31,740 nt of DNA from JAUVIB01 sp964424545 (GTDB lineage: Bacteria; Calditrichota; Calditrichia; Calditrichales; Calditrichaceae), in NCBI GenBank assembly GCA_964424545.1, contig CAYRJN010000018.1, forward strand, positions 1-31,740, in the 5' to 3' direction. Every line of letters starts with the position of its first letter. The first letter of the stretch is position 1. The translations under genes and the position numbers were made by a program. The notes below the pieces were generated by a model. That model did no database searches and was not told the origin of the DNA. It was given only the letters and a program-made list of their open reading frames with translations. Shown piece after piece: positions 15,462 through 23,702 of the stretch.

Positions 15462-16850
15462 CTAATTAGATAAAATTTCTGTTATTGATTTTCCGGTTAT
15501 CGATTCTACCGCTTTAAATAAATGTTTGGCAAAATCGCCGTCGGTGGTCTCTTTTAAATTAATTAAATCATTATAGCCCTGAATATTATTTCTTTTTAAT
15601 ATCTGCGGCGGTATTTTAACCAAAATGCGCAAGGTGGCCAAACGTGCGAATTTTTCGCCGCCGCTGTGTTTAAAAACGGCCTGCATGGCTTTTTCAATAT
15701 TAATGGGTCTGTCCGAAGCGTCGTTATCGGAATCATCAATAAAATCACCGTCGGCCGTTACCGAAACGGCGCTTCCACTCTCTTCTAAACTAAAATTCTC
15801 CGCATTAATATTCCAAAACGTTAACGTATTCATAACAATAAATTTAATTTTTTTTGTTTTTTCTTCATCTAATCCCGACAGCAGTTGATTAACAAAAAGC
15901 TGGAAAGCTTCTTCCAATCCGATTTTAACGCTGATGATTTGGCCGTTTTTCGTAACCAGAATTTCAGGGAAAGAACCGTCGCTGTCAAAGGCTTTTAGTG
16001 TATTGTCAACAATATCGGCGCTGACCTTGTTTTTAACTTCCTGTAAAATTTCATTCATTGCGCTGATAAAACTGTCGGAGGTCATTTTTGAACGTTGAGT
16101 AAGGTCCAAACCTACTTGAAGTTTACTCATCCGCTCAAGAAAATCGTTGACCAGCTCGGCTTTAATAATTCGTCCATGCTGAGGAGCGATCATTTTAATA
16201 TCTTTGCTGTGATTACGGATGTTATTTACCGCATTTTTTAATGCAAGGTTCACCGGCATATAAATTTGATGAAATATTTTGATGCCTTCCCAATAAGATT
16301 CCTCGGCGTAAATATCGGGACTGTCCGTTAAACCGCCGAAGAGGTCTCCGGAAAATAAAATTTTATGTTCTTCGTCAAATATGGCGCTGGCGCCGCGAAA
16401 ATGGCAATAAGGAGTGGGGATAAAACTCATACGATGACCGGTGATAAGTTTTATTTTGCCTGTTTTAAATTTCTCAATGGGAATAAAGCGTTTAGGATTT
16501 AATCCCAAAAAGCGAATCAATCGCCAAGTATCTTCGGTTGTAATAACCTGTAAATTGGGAAAATGGCGTTGAAAAAATACGGTATTCATTCCCACATCGG
16601 GGTCTTGATGGTTAATAAAAGCGAGATGTATCTGATGATTAGGGCCGAGGATCATTTCCAGTTTATCGCTGACAACATCCAAGTCGGTGCTGGGGCCGGG
16701 ATCGATCAACATGTTGATTTTTTTTTCGTTGCCTTCAAAAATTCGCAGATAGACATTCATTTCAAATTCAATTTCACTGCGTTTGCCAACCCAAAACACA
16801 TTTTTCGCTATTTCAATCGGTTTTGAATAGTCTAAATTTTTTGTAGTCAT
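15462..16850 (-). CDS. ODP/FprA-type di-iron metallo-beta-lactamase-fold protein
   Basis: This encodes 462 residues. Residues 10-245 form an FprA/ODP-type domain. Ligand positions are HQDPD (His81, Asp83, Asp85), His150 in TPYCHF, Asp169 in LFSGDLFGG and His225 in APQHG. Compared with the HxExDH motif of FprA, Glu is replaced by Asp and the last His by Val86. There is no flavodoxin domain, so it is not an NO/O2 reductase of the usual type; family members such as ODP bind O2 in chemotaxis systems. The C-terminal 220 residues are of unknown type and end in a segment resembling DNA-repair or regulatory helical folds only loosely. AAAGG upstream supports the ATG at 16850 over a TTG at 16874 that overlaps the upstream gene. 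Confidence 0.75.
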   Translation of the reverse strand: MTTKNLDYSKPIEIAKNVFWVGKRSEIEFEMNVYLRIFEGNEKKINMLIDPGPSTDLDVVSDKLEMILGPNHQIHLAFINHQDPDVGMNTVFFQRHFPNLQVITTEDTWRLIRFLGLNPKRFIPIEKFKTGKIKLITGHRMSFIPTPYCHFRGASAIFDEEHKILFSGDLFGGLTDSPDIYAEESYWEGIKIFHQIYMPVNLALKNAVNNIRNHSKDIKMIAPQHGRIIKAELVNDFLERMSKLQVGLDLTQRSKMTSDSFISAMNEILQEVKNKVSADIVDNTLKAFDSDGSFPEILVTKNGQIISVKIGLEEAFQLFVNQLLSGLDEEKTKKIKFIVMNTLTFWNINAENFSLEESGSAVSVTADGDFIDDSDNDASDRPINIEKAMQAVFKHSGGEKFARLATLRILVKIPPQILKRNNIQGYNDLINLKETTDGDFAKHLFKAVESITGKSITEILSN

Positions 16851-16870
16851 TGTCAATAACCTTTCTTTTA

Positions 16871-17200
16871 TCAAATCGATTCTAAAATTTCTTTAATAAT
16901 GGGTTCGATCTTTTCAAATTCTTCTATATTATTATAAATTATGGACAGGCTCAAATCGTCGGATAAAAAAACATCGCATCTATGTTTTTGATATTCAAAG
17001 GAACATTTTGAAATATTTAACGATTGAAATTCTCTTAATGTTACGATGACGGTTAGCAAGGTTTGAAGTAATTCGGCCTGTTTCTCATCGTCGTTAAATT
17101 TATCTTCGTTAATGGTAGTCAGCTCGTTGTCTTTGTTCAGTACAAAGGCGCCGTATATTCCGTCCGTATTTTCTAATATTTCTAATAATTGATCAACCAC
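16871..17200 (-). CDS. Small Roadblock/LC7-like protein
   Basis: This 109-residue protein has an alpha-beta profile (EILENTDGIYGAFVLNKDNELTT at the start, then a helix, strands around 65-90 and a C-terminal helix) that fits the Roadblock/LC7 or profilin-like fold found beside GTPases and two-component proteins in bacteria. Similarity is by pattern only. It sits 23 nt downstream of the response regulator gene and 20 nt before the di-iron protein gene, so it is surely co-transcribed. The start is GTG at 17200. It has no signal peptide and is probably cytoplasmic, perhaps an adaptor. Confidence 0.55.
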   Translation of the reverse strand: MVDQLLEILENTDGIYGAFVLNKDNELTTINEDKFNDDEKQAELLQTLLTVIVTLREFQSLNISKCSFEYQKHRCDVFLSDDLSLSIIYNNIEEFEKIEPIIKEILESI

Positions 17201-17223
17201 AATTTTTTATTCCGTTTTATTTG

Positions 17224-18144
17224 TTAAGCCTTTAAAGTAAATATTTCCCCAACGATTATATCGTTGTCGTTTTTTGTCAGTTTTACATGTCTGTTGTCGC
17301 CGATTGAGATGGTTGTAGAAATCCATCGATCGTTTAATAATTTACCCATTTTTTCAAACGTATCCGATAACTCGCCGGATAATAAGGTCAAATCATTAAA
17401 CTTATCGGTTGACATAGCGCCTTTGATATTATCAAGTGAAATATTTTTATTAATTCCTTTTTCGACGAATGCTTTCCGGTCAAAGAAACTTTGAATAACA
17501 AGATCGTTTACTTTGCCGCGAAAAATAAAAATCTTGTAATGTTCCAATTGTTCGAGTCTCTCTAATGCTTCGGAATCGTTTAAATCGCTATATTGTATTG
17601 TATCAAGAATGCCTTTGGAAAATGTTAGTATACCGTATTCTTTTTCATAAATAATCAGCGCAAAACCGTCTAATTTTTCATCTTCGCAAAAAGCGATAAT
17701 TTCATGAATATCCATCATACTGCTGTCGCCTTCAAATACGCGGTTCGCTTTAAGCGAAAAACTTCCGAGCGATTGAAGGAGAGCGTTAATTTTATTGAGC
17801 AGTAACGGTTTATTTATGGGTTTTTTAAGAAAATCCATAGCGCCGTATTGAAAGGCGCCGGTTTCAATCTCTTCATTTTTATTGGCAGAGATAAACAGAA
17901 AAGGGATTGCGGCAAATTCGGGTTTCGATTTTACCATATTAAGGAATTCAAGTCCGGATATATCGGGCATAAAATAATCGGAAATAATCAGATCGGGATG
18001 GTTTTCTCCGCCGCTCAGATGATCCATTGCTTCCTTAACGTTCGAGAAGATTGTTGTTTGATAATGTTCACTTTTTAAAATATTATCCAGTAATTTTAGT
18101 GAAACCTTGTCATCGTCCACAAGTAAGATTTTTATGCGACTCAT
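17224..18144 (-). CDS. Response regulator with PATAN/DUF4388-like output domain
   Basis: This encodes 306 residues. Residues 1-125 are a receiver domain: acidic cluster VDDD (10-12), phosphoacceptor Asp56 in LIISDYFMP, Ser86 in FISA, and FLKKP with the conserved Lys near 107. Residues about 130-215 match the PATAN (DUF4388) layout: FSLKANRVFEGDSSMMDIHEII... then GILTFSKGILDTIQY. The last 90 residues are unassigned. There is no DNA-binding domain, so output is probably protein-protein. It is the first gene of a four-gene - strand operon. The CheA-type kinase at 23703 is the nearest possible phosphodonor in the window. The ATG at 18144 is preceded by GGAAAA. Confidence 0.85.
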   Translation of the reverse strand: MSRIKILLVDDDKVSLKLLDNILKSEHYQTTIFSNVKEAMDHLSGGENHPDLIISDYFMPDISGLEFLNMVKSKPEFAAIPFLFISANKNEEIETGAFQYGAMDFLKKPINKPLLLNKINALLQSLGSFSLKANRVFEGDSSMMDIHEIIAFCEDEKLDGFALIIYEKEYGILTFSKGILDTIQYSDLNDSEALERLEQLEHYKIFIFRGKVNDLVIQSFFDRKAFVEKGINKNISLDNIKGAMSTDKFNDLTLLSGELSDTFEKMGKLLNDRWISTTISIGDNRHVKLTKNDNDIIVGEIFTLKA

Positions 18145-18319
18145 TTTTCCATTTCTTTAATATTTATAATGTTTTCTTATTGCAACCAAAGAATTTCAAC
18201 AAAAATTTTGACAAAATCAAGTCTTTATCGATTGCCTTTATTAAATGCAACCCAATATAATAGATGGGATTTATGATCAACGTGATTATTCTCAAATATT
18301 TAGCGATAAAACGATTCTT

Positions 18320-19432
18320 TTATAAATCGTCTAATTCAATAATTTGAGCATAGGGTTGTTTCATACCTTCCGTGCAGTTTTTGCATATATCAATCTTTTG
18401 CCGATTTTTTAATACTGTTTTCCTAAAGTTATAATACTCTCGTCCGCGCCAAATTTCTTTAAATGTCGTATTATCTTCAAAAAGATTCGCAAAGGCATGT
18501 TTGGCGTCAAGGTCAAAACAGCAAGGAGAAAACAGACCGTCCCATGTTAATGCCGGATTTAGCCACAGCCGATTACACCAATTCGGTATATCGTTTTTTC
18601 GTTTTAAGCGTTTACCGTCGCTGTCTGTCTGATAGAGTTCGTTAAATTGTTCGGAAGATAAAAACTTATTTGCCTGTTCGGTTGAATAGACCATCGCCGC
18701 TTTAAACGATATACGATCTATCTTGTTTTTTTTTGCCAAAGCCTTTAGGACGTCAATTTCGTCTTGATTGTGTTTAAATACTATAAACTGAAGTTCGATC
18801 AACGGCGTTTTGCTGTTTAAACGCATTTTGGCTTTGGACAATCGTTCTAAATTGGCTATGACCAGATTAAAATCGCCGTTAACCCTGTACTTTTCATAAG
18901 TTTCCTGATTTGTGCCGTCCATGGAAAATATAATTTGATCCAGTCCCGATTTAACAACTTGTTCGGCCTTTTCGTCGCTCTCTATAAAATGGCCGTTGGT
19001 GGAGGTGATGGTCATAACGCCTTTACTTTTTGCATAGCGAATCATTTTGATAAAATCTTTGTTTAAAAACGGCTCCCCTTGGTTCCAAAATTGGATTTGA
19101 AAAACATACGGTCCGATTTCGTCCATCAATTTGGTTAAATTGGAATATTTTAATTTTCCTTTTGGAAGTTGAACGGTACCGTTGTACATCGGACACATTG
19201 GACATCGTAAATTGCAAATATTGCTAGGGTCAACCATAACCATTGGCGGGTAACCCCATACAATGGGTTTGCGAATGATTTTTGATAATAACATCGAAAG
19301 TAGAATTAAAAATAAATTCCATACTCGTTTGGGCGTGTATTGTATTTTATAAATAGAAAGCGCGCGTACGGCTGCTTTAAACGGTACGGGAGAGAATGTT
19401 AATTTATCAAGGACTGACTTTTTTTTATTCAT
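18320..19432 (-). CDS. Radical SAM/SPASM protein (paralogue 1)
   Basis: This encodes 370 residues. The radical SAM cluster is CNLRCPMC (Cys73, Cys77, Cys80; CX3CX2C), followed by FWNQGEPFLN and SMDGTNQETYEKYR. The C-terminal SPASM-type half has CNRLW, SPCCFD and CKNC, likely ligands for an auxiliary Fe-S cluster. The N-terminal 60 residues are hydrophobic and basic (VWNLFLILLSMLLSKII), which suggests membrane association. It has the same layout as the protein at 22579. Its substrate is unknown; the neighbours (membrane protein, glycosyltransferase) point to envelope glycan or lipid modification more than to peptide maturation, as no precursor peptide is visible. Confidence 0.85.
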   Translation of the reverse strand: MNKKKSVLDKLTFSPVPFKAAVRALSIYKIQYTPKRVWNLFLILLSMLLSKIIRKPIVWGYPPMVMVDPSNICNLRCPMCPMYNGTVQLPKGKLKYSNLTKLMDEIGPYVFQIQFWNQGEPFLNKDFIKMIRYAKSKGVMTITSTNGHFIESDEKAEQVVKSGLDQIIFSMDGTNQETYEKYRVNGDFNLVIANLERLSKAKMRLNSKTPLIELQFIVFKHNQDEIDVLKALAKKNKIDRISFKAAMVYSTEQANKFLSSEQFNELYQTDSDGKRLKRKNDIPNWCNRLWLNPALTWDGLFSPCCFDLDAKHAFANLFEDNTTFKEIWRGREYYNFRKTVLKNRQKIDICKNCTEGMKQPYAQIIELDDL

Positions 19433-19507
19433 AAGTAACCGTTAATTTTGTATGTAAACCAAGTGCTCGCGTTATACGAACTACTTGGAACACAGCTTTT
19501 TTAGCGT

Positions 19508-20452
19508 TTATTCCTTAGCTTTCCAGAATTTAAAGGAATCTTTATTGTTCTTGTAAGCGTTTTTTATGGTTTCTTGTACATCATTCAGATGCGAGCGTTT
19601 TAAATAGATAAAAATCGCTCCGACGGACGCCGGAATAATTGTATTTAAAAAGAAAATCAGCAAAGAAAAACCCACGGCGGAGGAGTCGGGTATGCCGTAA
19701 CGCGCCAGCAAAAAAACGGCAATATTTTCTCTTACGCCGACCCCCGAAACGGAAATGGGTATCAAGCCTGCGCCCCAGATGAAAATAACGGAAATCATCG
19801 TGTTGAAGAACGTTATGGAGTAATCTCCGTTTAATAATGCGAAATATTCAAAGCTAAGAAATAAAAATACAACGGCGGAATAAAGCAGCGTAAAAGTGAC
19901 CGTTTTGTTGTGTTCCGTTTCCTTTTCATGGAAACGTCGCACTAATTTACTACGCAGTAAATAAGGCAGAAAAAACAAGGCTATCACGCCGATTACCGTT
20001 AAATACCAAAGCGCTTTATAAGAGGTAAACAGGTAAGGGACGGCGGCGATAACCAGTAAAAATTTAAAATAAGTTTCTAAGAATTTTTCCAGGCCGAAGG
20101 CGAGCGCCTTCCCGCTTTTTTTACCCGGCATTAAAAATATTTTGGTGATTTCCGCGTGTCCGCCGGGCAGCATTAAACGAAAAGCAAACCCGGCAAAGAA
20201 TGCGGGTAACAGATCTTTTTGATTATAATTACTGGAATTGGCCTTAACAAGGAATTTCCATCGCTGATATTGCAAAGCGATAACGGATATGGATAAAAAA
20301 AGCACGGCGGATATTGTTTTCAGATCGATGGAAAGAATGGTGTCAACCAATTGACGACGGTCGACGCGCCATAGAATCCAGGCTAAAAGAAAAATCCCGA
20401 TGAAATATTTTATAATAAATACAAATCTATCTAAAAATAGTCTCTTAATCAT
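19508..20452 (-). CDS. LPG-synthase-like membrane protein (UPF0104)
   Basis: This 314-residue polytopic inner-membrane protein of the lysylphosphatidylglycerol synthase TM family (the AglD/MprF N-terminal type) has about eight hydrophobic segments. Family landmarks are FAGFAFRLMLPGGHAE near 70-85 and GAGLIPISVSGVGVRENIAVFLLARYG near 225-250, matching the usual PGGIG...E-type motifs. Some members flip or translocate lipids, while in many bacteria the role is unknown. It has no aminoacyltransferase domain. It begins 3 nt after the glycosyltransferase stop, so the two are translationally linked and likely act on the same lipid-linked substrate. Confidence 0.8.
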   Translation of the reverse strand: MIKRLFLDRFVFIIKYFIGIFLLAWILWRVDRRQLVDTILSIDLKTISAVLFLSISVIALQYQRWKFLVKANSSNYNQKDLLPAFFAGFAFRLMLPGGHAEITKIFLMPGKKSGKALAFGLEKFLETYFKFLLVIAAVPYLFTSYKALWYLTVIGVIALFFLPYLLRSKLVRRFHEKETEHNKTVTFTLLYSAVVFLFLSFEYFALLNGDYSITFFNTMISVIFIWGAGLIPISVSGVGVRENIAVFLLARYGIPDSSAVGFSLLIFFLNTIIPASVGAIFIYLKRSHLNDVQETIKNAYKNNKDSFKFWKAKE

Positions 20453-20455
20453 AAC

Positions 20456-21553
20456 TCATTGTTTCCATTCATATAAATGCAAACTGCCGATGATTCCCAT
20501 AAACATTAAATATAAGGGATAAAAAATCTGAAACAGCGGGAACCAGGGTATCAGAAACTTCATACGGAATTTAAAAGATGCAATTGTCAGTGCAATAAAT
20601 TCCAAAAGCAGGCGAACGGCCGTAAAACTTATCCATACATCAAATTGCTGCGGTTTGAAAACAGGATAAAAAAGCATTAAATTGTATATAAAAAAAAGAG
20701 CGACTGAAAATGAAGCGGTAGTAAAACTTTTATTTAAAATCTTGCTGTTTTTACGGATTTGCTGATTGATTATTTCTTTAAATGTCTCCGGCGGCATCGA
20801 ACGGGTAAATGTTTTATGGTGCGCGCAATACTCGATTTTTGTATCGGTTTTCATGCGGAAACGTTCCGTTAAATGAATGTCGTCGCCGCTCTTAAAATTT
20901 GTCAAGGCCAAATAACCGCCCACTTGCAGATAAGTTGATTTTTTAAAGGCTATATTGCGTCCCACGCTGCTGATGGGAAAGCCCAGTTTTGTCGGCGCCG
21001 CCGCTACAATGGAAGAGAAAAAATTATCGAAATGCAAAAAAAGGCTCGTGGTTTTTAATTCCGAGTGTCCCAGAACCATCGAAACGTTATCGGTAAAATA
21101 ACAGAGCATAATGCTCAGCCAATCGGGCGGAATTTCACAGTCGGCGTCCGTAGTAAAAATTATTTCACCTTTTGCGCGTTGAATCGCTTCATGCAAAGCG
21201 CTTTTTTTAGCATGAAACTTATCGCTTTTTTCTTTGCGCTTTATCAATGTCCAATTATTATGTCTATCCGTAAAGCTGCGAATCACGTCGGCCGTTTTAT
21301 CTTCGGAGGCGTCGTCAACAAAAATTACTTCGTAACGGTTTTGAGGGTAATTTAAGCGTTCAAGCGAAGTTAGAGTAGGGGTTATGCGTTTTTCTTCGTT
21401 GCGTGCCGGAATGACAATTGAAATATTCGGTTGTGTATAGCAAGTTTTATTTGTTAAGGTCGACAACCCTTTTATTATCAAAAGAATAGTAGTAATGTAT
21501 ACGGATGAAAAAAGAATGAAAATTAAATTAATAAAATCAACATTGTGAAACAT
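20456..21553 (-). CDS. Membrane glycosyltransferase, family 2
   Basis: This encodes 365 residues: an N-terminal membrane helix (about 8-30), a GT-A catalytic domain and C-terminal membrane helices (about 280-365). Motifs are ISIVIPARNEEKR (44-55), VIFVDDASEDKT (Asp80, Asp81), the DxD-type TTDADCE (Asp136, Asp138) and SGDDIHLTERF (about 227). The usual QxxRW appears as QQIRKNSK, so Trp is missing. The layout is that of processive or polyprenyl-linked GT2 enzymes (carotenoid or polysaccharide type). It leads the two-gene unit with the LPG-synthase-like protein; the radical SAM gene follows 75 bp later. The donor and acceptor cannot be predicted. Confidence 0.87.
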   Translation of the reverse strand: MFHNVDFINLIFILFSSVYITTILLIIKGLSTLTNKTCYTQPNISIVIPARNEEKRITPTLTSLERLNYPQNRYEVIFVDDASEDKTADVIRSFTDRHNNWTLIKRKEKSDKFHAKKSALHEAIQRAKGEIIFTTDADCEIPPDWLSIMLCYFTDNVSMVLGHSELKTTSLFLHFDNFFSSIVAAAPTKLGFPISSVGRNIAFKKSTYLQVGGYLALTNFKSGDDIHLTERFRMKTDTKIEYCAHHKTFTRSMPPETFKEIINQQIRKNSKILNKSFTTASFSVALFFIYNLMLFYPVFKPQQFDVWISFTAVRLLLEFIALTIASFKFRMKFLIPWFPLFQIFYPLYLMFMGIIGSLHLYEWKQ

Positions 21554-21805
21554 AAAAAAATACTTTCAATTCTGAATTTAAAGGAAGTGAATTTAGGGGA
21601 ATTTTATGATTTTTCCAAGAATTTAAAATTAATATTCTTGTATACGTAAAAGATGTTTTTGCATTAATAATATTAAAAGTTTAATTTGCAATAAAAAAGG
21701 CATATAATGGCAGCCTGTTGACTATTCTATAGATTGCGGAATTTTAAAAAATAATATGATATATTTGAGTTGTGATATCGCTCGTGCTCCGACGGGAGGA
21801 AAATA

Positions 21806-22543
21806 ATGATACGGTATTATTATTTATTTTCTGTATTTATCTTTATTATTTTAGGCTGTTCCGATAAAATCGCCAATGTAAACGAAGATGAAAAGATATT
21901 GGAATTGGTCTATTCCGATTATAAATATCCGCAGAATTTTTTTATAGAGAATTTAAACGGGGCAAATATATATTATGTAAATAGTTTAAGTATCACGCCT
22001 TTGGGCGAAAGGACGTCATCCTCTACCGAGCTTTCAACAAACAATCGGGATACCGCATATTATTGGTCGGAGTTAACGTACCTCAATAGTTCATATTATA
22101 GAACCTTTGTCGATGAACGAGAAACGGAGAGATATTTTGAATTTAAACGCGTTTCCGAACAAAATCCCCATGATGTTGTTTTATTCCGCGTGCATAAAAG
22201 CGACTATTTGGACAGGTCAATGTATGATTCTTTCAATCAAGGCAAGATAATCGGAAAATATAATGGTAAATCATTTGAGGTGGATGATATAAAAGAGTTA
22301 ATTGAATATTTGATTTTTGTCAAAACCTATAATGACGGCAGTTACAAAGTATTAAATTCGGTATGCAACGAAAAAGACGATAAATTTGTTCATACCATTA
22401 CGGAAATTTTAATAGCTTATGGAGACTGGGGCATACGGGATGAGATCAAATTGTATGATACCCGGTATGTCGTCGATAAAGCATCTCGCCGTATTAGCTT
22501 GGAAAAGAAATTGATTAAAACGATTTCAGGACGCGATAACTAA
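21806..22543 (+). CDS. Lipoprotein of unknown function
   Basis: This encodes 245 residues with a signal peptide and lipobox IILGC (Cys18). The mature part is rich in Tyr, Glu and Lys and predicted mixed alpha-beta. It has only one other Cys (in LNSVCNEKD) and no repeats. I recognise no family. GGGAGGA 7 nt before the ATG is one of the strongest ribosome sites of the window. It is divergent from the glycosyltransferase gene and followed 35 bp later by the second radical SAM gene, so the two are probably co-transcribed. A TATAAT at 21703-21708 may be its -10 box, but no good -35 is seen. Confidence 0.75.
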   Translation: MIRYYYLFSVFIFIILGCSDKIANVNEDEKILELVYSDYKYPQNFFIENLNGANIYYVNSLSITPLGERTSSSTELSTNNRDTAYYWSELTYLNSSYYRTFVDERETERYFEFKRVSEQNPHDVVLFRVHKSDYLDRSMYDSFNQGKIIGKYNGKSFEVDDIKELIEYLIFVKTYNDGSYKVLNSVCNEKDDKFVHTITEILIAYGDWGIRDEIKLYDTRYVVDKASRRISLEKKLIKTISGRDN

Positions 22544-22578
22544 AATCATTATCAATAATTAATTAGGATTAATGTGTA

Positions 22579-23619
22579 TTGAATGAGCTAATATTATTAA
22601 ACTTGTTGCGATCATTGACATTTAGAAGGGTTGTAAATCTATTAAAAACAAGTATTTCTTTTCTATTGTCAGCGCTTATAAATAAAAATATTCTTTGGGG
22701 TCGTCCTACGATTTTAACGATTGAGCCCACCAATCTTTGCAATTTACGCTGTCCGTTGTGTACAACCGGTTCCGGTGAAATGGAACGCTCGGCGGGGAAG
22801 ATGACTATTGATACGTTTAAGCAAATTATGCAAAAACTGGGCGATGATATCTTTTTTCTTCTTCTGTACCATCAAGGCGAGCCCTATTTGAATAAACATT
22901 TTCTGGAATTTGTGCGTTTGGCAAAAGAAAAAAATATTTATTGTACTACCAGTTCCAACGGGCACTATTTTACGGATGAATTTATACGGGAAACCATTGC
23001 ATCCGGCTTGGACAGCATGATCGTTTCGCTTGACGGCGTTACGCAGGATGTTTATGAAAAATATAGAGTTAAAGGCAATGTTCATAAAGTTGTGGACGGT
23101 ATGCGCAGATTTATGGAGATAAAAAAAGAAATGAATAGCAAAACGCCGCTTATTGCGTTGCAGTTTTTGGTAATGAAACACAATGAATCGCAAATAGCGG
23201 ATGTTAAGAAATTGGCTGAAGATATAGGCGTTGATAGACTGTTGATAAAGAATATTGAGGTTCGCTCGCTTGAGGAAGCGAAGGAGTGGCTGCCGGTTGA
23301 CGATAAATATCGGCGTTATCATTTTGACGGAGAGCATTATGAAGTGAAAAATGCCGATAAAAAATCGTGTCCGCGTCCCTGGCTTTCAACGTTGATAAAT
23401 TGGGACGGCTCCGTTGTGCCTTGCTGCTTTGATAAGAACGGTCATTATGAAATGGGCAACATAAATAAACAAAATATGGATGATATTTGGCAAAATGAAA
23501 AATTTACAAAGTTTCGTTATCAACTGTTAACCAATCGCAAAAGCATCGATATGTGTCGTAACTGCAATCAAGGGTTAGGGAGTTTTATTCCGAAATTTTT
23601 AAGCAAAAATCACAAGTAG
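22579..23619 (+). CDS. Radical SAM/SPASM protein (paralogue 2)
   Basis: This encodes 346 residues, collinear with the protein at 18320: a hydrophobic N-terminus, NILWGRPTILTIEPTNLCNLRCPLC (cluster Cys54, Cys58, Cys61), YHQGEPYLNKHF, STNGHYF-type loop (SSNGHYF), SLDGVTQDVYEKYRVKG, and a SPASM tail with SCPRPW, VPCCFDKNG and CRNC. The start is TTG at 22579, since the frame is closed just upstream by TAA and the paralogue aligns from here; TTAGGA lies about 12 nt before. It probably acts in the same pathway as the lipoprotein and the divergent glycosyltransferase operon. Confidence 0.85.
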   Translation: MNELILLNLLRSLTFRRVVNLLKTSISFLLSALINKNILWGRPTILTIEPTNLCNLRCPLCTTGSGEMERSAGKMTIDTFKQIMQKLGDDIFFLLLYHQGEPYLNKHFLEFVRLAKEKNIYCTTSSNGHYFTDEFIRETIASGLDSMIVSLDGVTQDVYEKYRVKGNVHKVVDGMRRFMEIKKEMNSKTPLIALQFLVMKHNESQIADVKKLAEDIGVDRLLIKNIEVRSLEEAKEWLPVDDKYRRYHFDGEHYEVKNADKKSCPRPWLSTLINWDGSVVPCCFDKNGHYEMGNINKQNMDDIWQNEKFTKFRYQLLTNRKSIDMCRNCNQGLGSFIPKFLSKNHK

Positions 23620-23702
23620 GGTTATTGTAGATAAAAGTGTTTTACCTGTACTTTTTAAAAATGTGAAAAAAATAAACATTTATTAATGAATGGGGTAGTA
23701 AA

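Noticed and set aside
22744..23337. 197-residue ORF on the - strand
   Set aside because: It is antisense to the radical SAM gene, has no protein-like motif and is a shadow of the coding strand.
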